Shown here one piece after another: positions 7,228 to 16,706 of a stretch of 64,000 nt of DNA. Position numbers and translations under genes: made by a program. Below the pieces are notes generated by a model. That model was given only the letters and a program-made list of their open reading frames with translations. It did no database searches and had not been told where the DNA came from. Source of the DNA: Streptosporangium violaceochromogenes (GTDB lineage: Bacteria > Actinomycetota > Actinomycetes > Streptosporangiales > Streptosporangiaceae); the NCBI RefSeq assembly GCF_014654615.1, contig NZ_BNBB01000015.1, positions 62,001 to 126,000 on the forward strand, in the 5' to 3' direction. Numbering within the stretch: the first letter of the stretch is position 1; each line of letters starts with the position of its first letter.

Positions 7228-9588
7228 TCAGTCCTTGTCGGGATTGGACGCGCGAAGCCAGAACGGCACGGCCGGCTCATCGGCCGCCCTGTCCCGGCCC
7301 GGCCGGCTGGGCAACCACAGCGGCGGAGCCTCGGAGGACCTGCCGCCACCGCCGCCATTGCCGCCGCCGTTACCACCGTTGCCGCCGCCCCTCGCCGATG
7401 AGGAACCGCCGAAGATGCTCCCGCCCGACCGCGACGCCCCCCGGGAACCGCCGCCGGAGCCCGCGCCGGAGCTGTTCCGCGGGCTGGGCTCGGGGCGCCG
7501 GGAACCGCCGCCGCCCCCGCCCCCGCCGCCGAAGATGCTCCCGCCGGGCCGTCCGCCGCCCCCGCCGCCGGAGGCGGGCGAGGAGGCTCCGCCGGAGGCC
7601 GCGGAGGAGCCGGAGCCGCCCTGCGGGGCCCAGCCGCCGCCGGGACGCCCGCTGAACCAGCCGCCGCTCCCGCCACCGCGAGGAGAGGACGCGCCCCTGG
7701 CCGGGGGCGCGCCGCCCGCCGTACCGCCGCCGGAGAGGTTGAGCGGCGGCGCGGCGCCCGTGCGGGCCGCGGTGACCGGGCGTCCCGTGCCCTTGCGCCG
7801 CCCGGCGCCGCCCGTGGCGTCGGTGTCCAGGGGCGCGGGCTGCGCGCCGGCCGGAACCCGGGTGCCCGGCGGGGTTCCGGCGGCCTGACCGCCCTCCTCG
7901 CCCCTGGCCCTGCCCTGGGCCACCGCGGCGGCGGCCGTCGCGACGGACGCCCCGCCGGCGACCGCCGCCGCCTGGAGCACGGGCTCGGCCTTGCGCATGC
8001 CCCAGCGGCCCACCCTGGCCGCCGCGACCGGCGGCAGCACACCCGCCGCGCGCTGCAGGGTCGGCGCGGAGGCCGCGTCACCCAGCATGCGGGTGGTGAG
8101 CGTGTGGCCGTCCATGGAGGCGAACAGGTGCTGGAACGGCTTCCGGTAGAAGAACACCGCGATCGTCAGCAGCGCCATGAACATCACCTGCATGCCCCAC
8201 GGCATCGCGGTGGAGATGATCAGCGCGTAGCCGTACACCAGGATGCTCAGGACCAGCGCCAGCACCGCCTGCCGGAGCAGCGTGCCGACCAGCATCTCCA
8301 GCCAGCGCATCGCGATGATCCGGCCGGAGCCGGGGTGGACGCCGAGGAGCAGGAAGACCGGCGCGAGGATCAGCAGGAGGAGGAACCCGACCTTCAGCAC
8401 CAGCAGCGAGACCGCCACCAGGAAGATCAGCAGCCCCGCGACCATGGCCGCCAGCAGGGCGCCGATCGCGATGCCGAGACGGTTCGTCCAATCCTTTCCC
8501 TGAAAGAGAAAGAAAATGGGTGTGTTCTCCAGCTTGCCGGCGACCTCTTCCTCGTACCGTGCCTGATGGGCACCGCTGTTGGCGGTCTGGGCCGCCCGCA
8601 TCTCGTCGGCGTCCAGCGCCTGGATGTCCAGCAGCTTCGCCCCGAACACCTGCACCACCGGCGCCTTGGGGTCGGCGGTGCCGAACTCACCCATCAGCCA
8701 GGGCTTGCACACCAGGGTGGCCCAGAGCGCCTCGGCGTTCTGGTCGACTCCGGGGACGCCGGTCTGGCCGAAACCACCGGGCTTCGCCTGGGGATTGGCG
8801 TCACTCTTGGACGGAGGGCACGACAGCTGGGCCGCGCCGGGCAGGTCGGAGAACGCGGAGTTGACGATCTCCCCCGTCTTGTCGGTGACGGCCTTGCCCA
8901 GCCCGGTGAAGTCGCCGGGGCGGCTGAAGAACCAGACCGCGACGGTCACCGCCAGGACCATCCAGATGATGCCCTCGGCGGTGGTGGTCGCACGCTTGCG
9001 GATCAGCCCGTACCAGGCCAGCCAGATGGCGCCGAGGATGACGATCGGCCGCAGGAACGGCCAGTACATCGCGTCGGACAGGCGGATCACGATGTCGTCG
9101 ACGACATCCTTGATCGATTCGAGCGGGCCCTCGGTGGCCGCCGCCTGGTAGGTCGTGATGGTCAGCCGGTCCAGCGCCTTGGCCCACAGGAAGATCGTGT
9201 TGGCGGTCATGTTGCCCATCACCGCCGCGACGTCGTCGCAGCCGAGCTTATGGGTGTGCCAGAACAGGCCGCTCATGCCGTAGGTGGCGTAGTTGCCCTG
9301 TGGGGGCGCGGCGGGCGCCGTGGCGGCCGGTGCCCCGGTGGGGGCGGCACCGGTGGCGGGCTGCGCCGGCGTCGGCGGCTTGACCAGGCCGTCCACGCCC
9401 GCCCCGACCACCTCGGGGGACAGATCGGGGGACAGGTCACAGGGTGCCGCCGCGACGGCGGTCGGCGTGCCCGTCGGCAGAAGCGCCGGCAGGGCGAGAA
9501 AGGCGGCCAAGGCCACCAGTCCTATGGCGACCCGTCTGCGTAGTCGCCCCTTGCGGGATTGCTCGCGTCCCTTGCGGGAGCCCTTCAT
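7228..9588 (-). CDS. VirB6/TrbL-like polytopic membrane protein with Gly-rich tail
   Basis: 786 residues. A signal-like N-terminal helix (IGLVALAAFLALPALLP) and an extracytoplasmic region with several cysteines come first. About seven further hydrophobic segments follow between residues ~175 and ~480, including FLRPIVILGAIWLAWYGLI and LLVLKVGFLLLLILAPVFLL. A ~280-residue cytoplasmic Gly/Ser/Pro-rich tail follows. This layout matches VirB6/TcpH-type channel proteins. The ATG (GGAGG upstream) overlaps the VirB4 stop (ATGA at 9585-9588). The extreme glycine content of the tail (runs of eight or more Gly) is unusual and may be disordered. Confidence 0.8.
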   Translation of the reverse strand: MKGSRKGREQSRKGRLRRRVAIGLVALAAFLALPALLPTGTPTAVAAAPCDLSPDLSPEVVGAGVDGLVKPPTPAQPATGAAPTGAPAATAPAAPPQGNYATYGMSGLFWHTHKLGCDDVAAVMGNMTANTIFLWAKALDRLTITTYQAAATEGPLESIKDVVDDIVIRLSDAMYWPFLRPIVILGAIWLAWYGLIRKRATTTAEGIIWMVLAVTVAVWFFSRPGDFTGLGKAVTDKTGEIVNSAFSDLPGAAQLSCPPSKSDANPQAKPGGFGQTGVPGVDQNAEALWATLVCKPWLMGEFGTADPKAPVVQVFGAKLLDIQALDADEMRAAQTANSGAHQARYEEEVAGKLENTPIFFLFQGKDWTNRLGIAIGALLAAMVAGLLIFLVAVSLLVLKVGFLLLLILAPVFLLLGVHPGSGRIIAMRWLEMLVGTLLRQAVLALVLSILVYGYALIISTAMPWGMQVMFMALLTIAVFFYRKPFQHLFASMDGHTLTTRMLGDAASAPTLQRAAGVLPPVAAARVGRWGMRKAEPVLQAAAVAGGASVATAAAAVAQGRARGEEGGQAAGTPPGTRVPAGAQPAPLDTDATGGAGRRKGTGRPVTAARTGAAPPLNLSGGGTAGGAPPARGASSPRGGGSGGWFSGRPGGGWAPQGGSGSSAASGGASSPASGGGGGGRPGGSIFGGGGGGGGGSRRPEPSPRNSSGAGSGGGSRGASRSGGSIFGGSSSARGGGNGGNGGGNGGGGGRSSEAPPLWLPSRPGRDRAADEPAVPFWLRASNPDKD

Positions 9589-12077
9589 GACCCTACCTCC
9601 AGCGCCGCGGCCCCCGGCCTACTGACTCTGCCGCCCCCGATGAGATCATGCATGTTCTCATCGGGTTTGTCGTGGGTCGGATTCGTATCGAGCCAGCGGA
9701 ACAGCTCCTCGGAGATGAGGTCCACGCCGATACGGCCCGCCCTGCCGTCCAAATCCCGGAAAACGCACTCGCCGTTGCCCAGCGAGCGCAGCACCGCCTT
9801 GTGCTCCTCGGAGGGTTCCACCCCGAGCAGCGCCATCACGTGGTCCACCTCGACCCGCTCGGTGGACCGGAACGCGAACACCGACGACAGACAGTTCGTC
9901 ACCTGCTCGTTCAGCAGGTCACCGGCGTTCTGCGAGACCAGCACCAGGGCGGTGTTACGTGACCGGCCCATCCTGCTGACCTCGGGAACCAGCTTGGCCC
10001 CCTCGGGCGTGGAGGTGATGGCCCACGCCTCGTCCAGAAAGATCGCCTTGGGCGTCCGCCGGTCCAGGCCGTTCATCAGCCCCCGCGCGAACTGCGCGAC
10101 CAGATAGAGCAGCGCCACCGACAGCCGCTGCTCGTAGGAGTAGTCGTCACGGCCGGTGGAGGCGTCGGGGAGGGTCAGGCCGCCCAGGGTGAAGACGGTG
10201 GTCCAGCCCTCGGTGTCGATCTGGTCGCCGCCGGAGGGGTCGAAGCACAGCTTCGCCAGGTGCATCTCCGACATCGAGCGAAGGACGGCGCCCAGGTTCT
10301 TGGAGGCCGCGTCCTCGGCCTGCTCCAGGTGGTCGACCACCTTGCCCAGCGAGGGGTCCTCCCCGTTGGAGACCGCGGCGACCGCCTGGATCATCGCCGA
10401 CTCGCGCTCCTCCGACATACGGGGAAGCAGCAGGCGCAGGGTCTCGCTCGCCATGGTCTTCTTCGCCGCGATGTCGTCGCCGAACGAGAAGGGGTCCAGC
10501 AGGCCCGGCGCCGCCGAGCCGAGCGGGATGATCCGTGCCTTCCTGCCCCGCCGCTGCAGCAGCTGCACCAGCGAGTCGGCGTCACCCTTGGGGTCGATGA
10601 CCGCGATCGTCACCCCGCGCAGCGCCATCTGGTAGATCATCAGCAGCGCCAGCGTGGTCTTGCCGCCGCCGGGCTCACCGGTGATCGCGATGGCGGTCGG
10701 CCGGTTACGGGCCGCCGCCACCAACGGGTCGAAGTGCACGATGCTGCGGGCCCGGCCGAGGGTCTCCCCGACGTAGGGGCCCATCCAGCCGGCGTTGCCC
10801 TCGTCCACCCGGTCGCCGAGGTCCACGGTGGCCGTCGCCATGCCGCCCGCGATGGTGCGCAGCGGCTGCCGCTGGGCGTAGGCGTTGACCCGCACCCGCT
10901 CACCGGGCAGGGCCTCGCAGAACAGCGAGAACTGGTCGCCGGTGGAGTTGACGATGTCGATGCCCATGTCGCGGTAGTGCTCCACCACCGCCTCGACCCG
11001 CTGCACGCAGATCTCCTCGGACGGGGCCGAGACGATCAGCCGGTGCCAGCCGTACACGAACGGCAGGCGCTCCTTGGTGATGCCGTGCTCCAGCATCCGG
11101 GCCGCGTCGATCTGCTCGGCCAGGGCCAGCGGCGCCTCGGCGCCCGCCTCCCGGATGTGGATGTCCATGTCACGGGCGTGGGCGAGCTTACGCGCCACGT
11201 CCTTGCTGGCCTTGACCGGCGAGATCAGACGCATCCTGGAGCTGATCTCCACCGGGAAGGGGAGCTGGTCGGCGAAGTGCATCCACGGCTCGCCGTCGGG
11301 GAACGGCATCAGGTCCGGGAACCGGGCGAAGGACAGGTGCGCGACGTAGGAGTCGCCGTGCGGCTGTTCGATCCGCAGCAGCGACCTGCCGTTGTGGACC
11401 TGCCCCTCCACGAGGGCCTCGATCTCTCCCCTGCCCCAGCGCCGCTTGGGACTGGCCGAGGCCGGAGGGTCGCCGAGCGAGCCGGTCGCGGCGTGCTGGA
11501 ACAGCCAGGCGATCTCGGTCGAGGTCGCGTGCCGGGCGTACAGGGCGCTCGACGACAGGGCACGGCCCAGCCGCTCGGCCTGCTCGCTCCACCGGGCGAT
11601 CTCGGCCTTGGGCACGTGGTCGTCCTCGACGCCCAGGGCCTTCTCTCCGCGCTGGTAGAAGCCGAAGAGCTGGGACAGGACGCCGGTGCCGAGCTGCCTG
11701 CCGCGGGCGCCGAGCCGTACTCCGAGATAGACCTCCTTGGTCCAGAAGTCCTTGGCCCAGACGTGGCGGTACATCTCCTCCAGGTAGTCCCGCCAGCCGG
11801 GCCCCTCGTCGGAGGTGCTGTTCAGGGCCGTCGCCCACTCGGCCGCGGGGTAGGTGCGGTGCGCCACCCGCAGGTGCACCTCGGCGTCCGGCATGCGGAT
11901 CGCCGCCAGCGCGATCGTGACGTTGGTGGCCAGAGCCTCCCGCTCCTCGGGCGTGACGAACTCGTAACTCACGGTCGGCAGCCGGAAGTAGGCCCAGACC
12001 GACGTGTCGGTCAGAAGGATCCGATCGTCGAAATAGCGGACCGCGAGGCGGTTGCGCGCCCGCGACGGGCGGCTCAC
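9585..12077 (-). CDS. VirB4-family secretion ATPase
   Basis: About 830 residues. The N-terminal half matches the VirB4/TraC N-domain layout, and the ATPase half has Walker A GEPGGGKTT near residue 470 and Walker B AIFLDEAW near residue 700, followed by VSQNAGDLL-type motifs. VirB4 proteins energise type IV secretion assembly at the inner membrane. The GTG at 12077 has GGAGG four bases upstream; an earlier GTG-less extension to 12113 has no ribosome site. It is coupled to the VirB6-like gene downstream. This is the clearest evidence that the operon encodes a type IV secretion-type apparatus. Confidence 0.9.
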   Translation of the reverse strand: MSRPSRARNRLAVRYFDDRILLTDTSVWAYFRLPTVSYEFVTPEEREALATNVTIALAAIRMPDAEVHLRVAHRTYPAAEWATALNSTSDEGPGWRDYLEEMYRHVWAKDFWTKEVYLGVRLGARGRQLGTGVLSQLFGFYQRGEKALGVEDDHVPKAEIARWSEQAERLGRALSSSALYARHATSTEIAWLFQHAATGSLGDPPASASPKRRWGRGEIEALVEGQVHNGRSLLRIEQPHGDSYVAHLSFARFPDLMPFPDGEPWMHFADQLPFPVEISSRMRLISPVKASKDVARKLAHARDMDIHIREAGAEAPLALAEQIDAARMLEHGITKERLPFVYGWHRLIVSAPSEEICVQRVEAVVEHYRDMGIDIVNSTGDQFSLFCEALPGERVRVNAYAQRQPLRTIAGGMATATVDLGDRVDEGNAGWMGPYVGETLGRARSIVHFDPLVAAARNRPTAIAITGEPGGGKTTLALLMIYQMALRGVTIAVIDPKGDADSLVQLLQRRGRKARIIPLGSAAPGLLDPFSFGDDIAAKKTMASETLRLLLPRMSEERESAMIQAVAAVSNGEDPSLGKVVDHLEQAEDAASKNLGAVLRSMSEMHLAKLCFDPSGGDQIDTEGWTTVFTLGGLTLPDASTGRDDYSYEQRLSVALLYLVAQFARGLMNGLDRRTPKAIFLDEAWAITSTPEGAKLVPEVSRMGRSRNTALVLVSQNAGDLLNEQVTNCLSSVFAFRSTERVEVDHVMALLGVEPSEEHKAVLRSLGNGECVFRDLDGRAGRIGVDLISEELFRWLDTNPTHDKPDENMHDLIGGGRVSRPGAAALEVGS

Positions 12078-12194
12078 ACGCCCTCCCCCGCCGGTCGTAC
12101 GGCCCGGCCCCACCGGCCGGCGCCCCGCTCACCGCGTTCGCTCACCTGAGCACCTCGCTCCGCCCCTTCACCGCTTCTCCTCGTGCCCGGGGGA

Positions 12195-14540
12195 TCACTG
12201 GGCCACTTCCTCCTCGCTCGGTCGAACCGCCTGCGCCGTTCCGAAGCCCGCCACCACGACCCCGGCCAGCGCGAGGTACGCCCGGCGGCCCGGCGCGCGC
12301 AGGTGGGACGGCTCCACCCGCTCGGTCCTGCCGGGGGCGAGCTCGTCCTCCCAGGGCACCCGCACGATCGCCCGGCACCTGCCCCTGGCGACCGCCTCGG
12401 CCTGCTCCACGTCGCCCATGCTGCGGCGGCTCACCCCGTTGACCACCAGGACCGCGCGCCGGCGCAGATCGGCACAGCCGTGGCCGTCGAGCCACTCGTA
12501 GGTCATGGCCACCGCGTCGGGGGCGTCCTCGCTGGCGGGGACGACCAGGACGAGCTGGTCGGCGTAGGGGAGCACCCGCGCGGCCAGCGCCGCCGCCGGG
12601 TCGACGACGACCAGCTTGTAGTGCCGGTCGAGGACGTCCATCGCCTGGCCGAGCCGCCGGTCGGAGAAGAGCGCGCGGTCCGACAGCCGCTGTTCGGCAC
12701 CGGAGTCGGCGTCGGCGGCCAGGACCTCAAGGCCCGAGGCGCAGCGGCTGGTGTAGGCGCGCATGCCGAGATATCCGTGGACGTTGTCGAGGCCGACGAG
12801 CAGCGAGGCCAGGGTTTCGGGCGACTCGCCCTGGACGCGGGTCGACAGGGTGTGGGCCCCCGCGTTGGCGTCGACCGCCAGCACCCTGTCCTCGCGGTGA
12901 CGTGCGAGGGTGTGCCCGAGCATGAGGGCCGTCGTCGTCTGCCCGGCGCCACCGGTGCAGCCGAGCACCACCACCCGGCGGCTCCCGCCGAACGGCGCCC
13001 GGGCCCGCGCCTCGTCGATCTCCGAGCCGTCCGTACGGCTGCCGCCACCGGGGCCGATGACCACCTGGGCCAGCCTCCGCCAGCCGCCGGCCGAGTCTCT
13101 GCCGACGACCGACTCCACCCTGCGGACCTTGGTCTCCGCCCGGGCGGGCCGGGGCACGGGAACCGCGGGGGCCACCGGGTCGGAGGTCGCCGGGCCCGAG
13201 GGGACCGCGCGGATGGAGACGCTCGCCGGGGTGCCTCCCTGCCGCTCGGGCGGTCGCCCCCCCTGCCTGTCGGGCTCCTGCGCGGCGGGCGTCTGCGCGG
13301 CGGGCTGCGCGGGCTTGCTCGCGGGAGGCTGCGCGGGCTTGCTCACAGCGTGCGTCTGCGCCGCGGGCTTGCGCGCGGCCGGCGTCTGCGCGGGCTTCTG
13401 CACGGGAGGCTGCGCGGGCTTGCGCGCGGGGGACGGGAGCTGGGCCGGTCCGCCCGGGGACGGCGCGGGATGAACCCGATCGTCGCGTGAGCGCACGGCC
13501 CGGATCGGCCTGATGGGAGGCCGCTCCACCGGCGCCGGCCGTTCCTCGTCCGGTTCCGGGCGCCCCCTGCTCGGCGTCGGCTGCCCCTTGCGGTGCTGAG
13601 CCCAGGCGTCCTCGTCGGCAGACTCCGGCACGTCCCCAGGCGGCAGGCCCCTCACCGGGGCTTCGCGGGGCGTCTCCCGCTCCGAGACCGCGGGGGGTGT
13701 GGGGGCCGGAGAGTCCGCGGGAGGCGCGGGAGGCGCGGCCCCTGGCGAGGCGGCGCGCTCGGCCTCGGCGGAGGCGGCGATCCTGCGCAGCCGCCGCAGG
13801 GCATCGGCGCTGATCGGGGCGTCCGGATCCGCCGAGGCGGCGGACGGGGACGCGGGGGCCGGGGAAACGTCCGGGGACGCGGGGGCCGGGGACGCGGTTG
13901 ACGACGCGGCCGGAGACACGGTTGGAGACACTGCCGGAGACACGGGCGGGGGTGCCTCGACGGCGACGGCCCTCCCCAGGGCCGGGGCGGTGCCCTGCCG
14001 GGGGGCGGAGGCCGCCTTCCAGGAGGGGCGTTCGCGGGCCACCGGGGCGGTGGCGGCCGCCGCCGCGGCGGCCACGGCGGGACGGACCTGACGGGCGGGT
14101 GCCGCGGACCGCTTGAGCCGACCGTATCGGGCCCTGCGCGTGACCTTGCCCCGTGCCTCGGCGGGATGCTCGGGCGCGGCCCGCCAGACCTTGCCGACCA
14201 GGGTGATCTCCGCGGGCTCGGAGGCGGGGGCCATCCGGCACCAGGTGCGCGGCTCCCCCACGTAACGGATCTGTGACTGGAGCAGCTCGGTGAGCCGCTT
14301 GCTCTCGATGACCGGACGGGTGGACAGCCAGGTGACGATCCCCGGCGGCACGAGGTACAGCACGTGCCAGGGCGCGTCGAAGGGCAGGCCGAGAAGCGCG
14401 AGCAGCAGCGCCCAGGGCGCCATCACACCCACGAACACACCGATCCAGACAATCGGGAGCGGCATCGGCAGCCGTAGGTCGTACAGCTTGTAGAGCCGCT
14501 TTTCGATCCTCCAGATATTGGTATATGTGGGCAGGTCCAC
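12195..14540 (-). CDS. TcpE-like membrane domain fused to a ParA/MinD-type ATPase domain
   Basis: About 781 residues. The N-terminus is TcpE/PrgI-like: a short amphipathic start, two transmembrane helices (IVWIGVFVGVMAPWALLLAL and WHVLYLVPPGIVTWLS), then VIESKRLTELLQSQIRY. About 330 Pro/Ala-rich residues link to a C-terminal P-loop domain starting RRVVVLGCTGGAGQTTT, with VLAVDANAGAHTL and KLVVVDPAA as switch motifs. The P-loop lacks both lysines of the usual KGGxGKT motif, so ATP hydrolysis is doubtful. A final hydrophobic helix (AYLALAGVVVAGFG) may re-anchor it. The GTG at 14540 has GGAGGAG five bases upstream. The fusion suggests a built-in positioning or regulatory module. Confidence 0.8.
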   Translation of the reverse strand: MDLPTYTNIWRIEKRLYKLYDLRLPMPLPIVWIGVFVGVMAPWALLLALLGLPFDAPWHVLYLVPPGIVTWLSTRPVIESKRLTELLQSQIRYVGEPRTWCRMAPASEPAEITLVGKVWRAAPEHPAEARGKVTRRARYGRLKRSAAPARQVRPAVAAAAAAATAPVARERPSWKAASAPRQGTAPALGRAVAVEAPPPVSPAVSPTVSPAASSTASPAPASPDVSPAPASPSAASADPDAPISADALRRLRRIAASAEAERAASPGAAPPAPPADSPAPTPPAVSERETPREAPVRGLPPGDVPESADEDAWAQHRKGQPTPSRGRPEPDEERPAPVERPPIRPIRAVRSRDDRVHPAPSPGGPAQLPSPARKPAQPPVQKPAQTPAARKPAAQTHAVSKPAQPPASKPAQPAAQTPAAQEPDRQGGRPPERQGGTPASVSIRAVPSGPATSDPVAPAVPVPRPARAETKVRRVESVVGRDSAGGWRRLAQVVIGPGGGSRTDGSEIDEARARAPFGGSRRVVVLGCTGGAGQTTTALMLGHTLARHREDRVLAVDANAGAHTLSTRVQGESPETLASLLVGLDNVHGYLGMRAYTSRCASGLEVLAADADSGAEQRLSDRALFSDRRLGQAMDVLDRHYKLVVVDPAAALAARVLPYADQLVLVVPASEDAPDAVAMTYEWLDGHGCADLRRRAVLVVNGVSRRSMGDVEQAEAVARGRCRAIVRVPWEDELAPGRTERVEPSHLRAPGRRAYLALAGVVVAGFGTAQAVRPSEEEVAQ

Positions 14541-14587
14541 GCGCTCCTCCTCTCCACCACTCGTTGTCCGGCCGCTTACCCGCGGCC

Positions 14588-14875
14588 TCAACCCCCGGTG
14601 ATGCCCAGCGCCCCCGCGATCGCCTTGGCGGTCACCTCGATGATGTTCGGCACGTAGAAGATCACCCCGATGGCGATCGCCAGGATGATGAACTGCATGA
14701 ACCTCGTGATCTCACGGGTGAAGAGGAAGAAGAGGGCGACGATGGAGACGACCACCAGGAAGAGCGGGGCGAAGAACTTGCGGAGGAACTCGGCCAGGCC
14801 CTGCGTGTTCACCCCCGGGGGGGTGGTCGGCTGCGCGAGGTCGATCGCGTGCAGCAGGATGGTCTTCAGGATCAC
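14588..14875 (-). CDS. Small two-helix membrane protein, pilin/TcpD-like
   Basis: 95 residues: an amphipathic N-terminus (LLHAIDLAQPTTPPG), then two hydrophobic helices (APLFLVVVSIVALFFLF and FIILAIAIGVIFYVP) separated by TREITRFMQ. Size, hairpin topology and position between TcpC- and TcpE-like genes resemble VirB2-type pilins or TcpD-like small membrane components. The GTG start is fixed by GGAGGA just upstream; longer reading through GC-rich upstream sequence is not coding. No family match can be claimed from sequence alone. Confidence 0.8.
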   Translation of the reverse strand: MILKTILLHAIDLAQPTTPPGVNTQGLAEFLRKFFAPLFLVVVSIVALFFLFTREITRFMQFIILAIAIGVIFYVPNIIEVTAKAIAGALGITGG

Positions 14876-15009
14876 TTTTCGTCCTCCGTGCTTATGATCG
14901 CGCCCCGGGGGATCGCGGGCTCGCGACACGCGTCTCCCGACCTGTCCCCCACCGGCGCGGCGATCAGGGGAGGGCTGTTCACTGTGGACCGACACCGTTC
15001 GACCATGCG

Positions 15010-16041
15010 CTACCCCACAGACCGTTTCGCGCCTCGGACGTCTTTGACGAACCACTTGTCGCCCTGTTTGACCACGGTGAGACGGTACGCCTGCTCCAGC
15101 TTGCCGTTCATGTCGCCCGGGTCGGCGGGGGTGGAGCCGCTGGGCAGGGCCGCCGCCGAGGGAACGCCCCACACGACCGTGGCGATCACCTCACGGGTCG
15201 CGCCGCCCCCGGCGGGGACGAGGAGGTCTTTGAGACTGACGAAGCTGAAGGCACCGCCGAAGCCCTCCAGCGTGACCCCGGCCGCGGCGTAACGCTGCAG
15301 GGAGACGGTGTCTCCGGCGGCGTAGGCCTTGAAGAAGTCGGCCAGGGGGGTGCGCAGCTCGGTCTCGGCCGCGTCGTCCCTCTCGCCCGCCCCGACCGCG
15401 GGCAGATCGGCCGGTGTGGGCGCGGGAAGGATCGCCGGGCGCCCGGAGACCACGAACCTGCCGCTCTCACCGTCGTAGAAGACGGGCACCGACAGCAGCT
15501 GACGACGGCTGCCCGCCTGGAAGGCCAGTGTGACGACGGCGTTCCGGCTGTCGAGGATCTCCGAGCCGTACGGTTGCACCGCGCCGGCGGCCATCCGCCC
15601 GAACCCGTCCCAGCCGAACTGCGGCTCGGCGCCGTCGGGCAGGTAGGGGGCGAGCCTGGCCGCCCTTTCCTGGGAGCGAACGGCTTCGAAATTCAGATAG
15701 ACCGCCGCGAACTGGCTGGCGAAAGAGGTCGCCCTGGTCAGGGGAAAATCGGTGTCGGTGGAAACGGGGGACGATCCGCCGGAGGTGTTCTGCCGGGTGA
15801 AGCGCTCAAAAGGGGCACGGACGCCGTTCACCACAATGACCACTATCAACGCCCAGAGCACGGCACGCCCGACCCAGACCAGCCATCGGCCCCCTCCGCC
15901 GGACCAGCGCATCCGGGACGACGCACCCCGCCCGCGCGCCGGAGCGCGGTCGGCGCCGGGGTCGTGAGGCGACCCCGGGTACGCCGACAGCTCAGGGTCG
16001 TCGGTGATCCGAGGATCACGGACGGTCGACCTTCGAGCCAC
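15010..16041 (-). CDS. TcpC-like conjugation/secretion channel protein
   Basis: 343 residues: a ~55-residue cytoplasmic start, one transmembrane helix (LVWVGRAVLWALIVVIVVN), then two consecutive NTF2-like extracytoplasmic domains. The second starts around TPLADFFKAYAAGD and ends with the typical GDKWFVKDV. This arrangement is that of TcpC/Orf13-type proteins, the VirB8 functional equivalents in Gram-positive conjugation. The GTG start has GGAGG four bases upstream. It is the first gene of the ten-gene leftward operon; the upstream 665 bases should hold its promoter. Confidence 0.85.
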   Translation of the reverse strand: MARRSTVRDPRITDDPELSAYPGSPHDPGADRAPARGRGASSRMRWSGGGGRWLVWVGRAVLWALIVVIVVNGVRAPFERFTRQNTSGGSSPVSTDTDFPLTRATSFASQFAAVYLNFEAVRSQERAARLAPYLPDGAEPQFGWDGFGRMAAGAVQPYGSEILDSRNAVVTLAFQAGSRRQLLSVPVFYDGESGRFVVSGRPAILPAPTPADLPAVGAGERDDAAETELRTPLADFFKAYAAGDTVSLQRYAAAGVTLEGFGGAFSFVSLKDLLVPAGGGATREVIATVVWGVPSAAALPSGSTPADPGDMNGKLEQAYRLTVVKQGDKWFVKDVRGAKRSVG

Positions 16042-16706
16042 CTTGCCTCCGCTCGCGCCAATCCCCCGGCTGACGCGGTGTCGTATTACTCCCGACCCCG
16101 TTAACCATGGTCAAGCACTTACTCTAACCGCCCTGCCGATTGTTCCAGGAAAGCCACGCCTATGCTGCAGACATCGTGGTTACCGAGCAAACCGGGGCCG
16201 GAGCGCGCCTGACACCCATCCCGACAGGTAGCGCGAAAAAGTGCATTACACCTGGCCAGCGGGTGCGCTGATTACCCGAGCGCCACGCATTGGTATCCAA
16301 ACAGCGTCGACAGTGTCGCGACGTACACATTTCCCCCTGATCCCATCACACAGAGTCACCGAACCACGGGTCTCCCCTGGCCGGCCCCACACCCTGTGCG
16401 TCGGGGCCCCACCGCACCCTCTCCACCCGGCCCCCCGGTCGAGACGCCTCGCCCCCTCCCCCCTGTTCCTTACCTCGCCCCGCCGGCGGTCGAAACCACG
16501 CATGCCACCGGCGAACCCCCGCGGACCTCCGGCACGGAGTCCAGGCCGCCTTCCCTCGCCAACTCCCGCACGTCCCTGTTCCGGCATGCCACCGTCGTGG
16601 ACGGCCGCCAACAATGCCCAGGAGGCCCTCATCCGGCCCCTGAACAGCGAAAACAACCTATCGACGGCCGTATCCGAACATTGGCTGGAAGGGAGGTCAA
16701 GTCAAG
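16042..16706. other. Intergenic region upstream of the secretion operon
   Basis: 665 bases between the divergent TcpC-like gene and the DUF3037 relic. A possible leftward -10 (minus-strand TAATAC near 16084-16090) could drive the secretion operon. GGGAGG before 16707 serves the rightward gene. I see no convincing coding region, repeat or RNA structure in the rest. Confidence 0.5.

Noticed and set aside
1827..16041. Whole secretion locus as an integrative conjugative element
   Set aside because: No relaxase, coupling protein, integrase, tRNA-adjacent att site or replication gene is visible between sdhB and the island, and GC and codon use match the chromosome.
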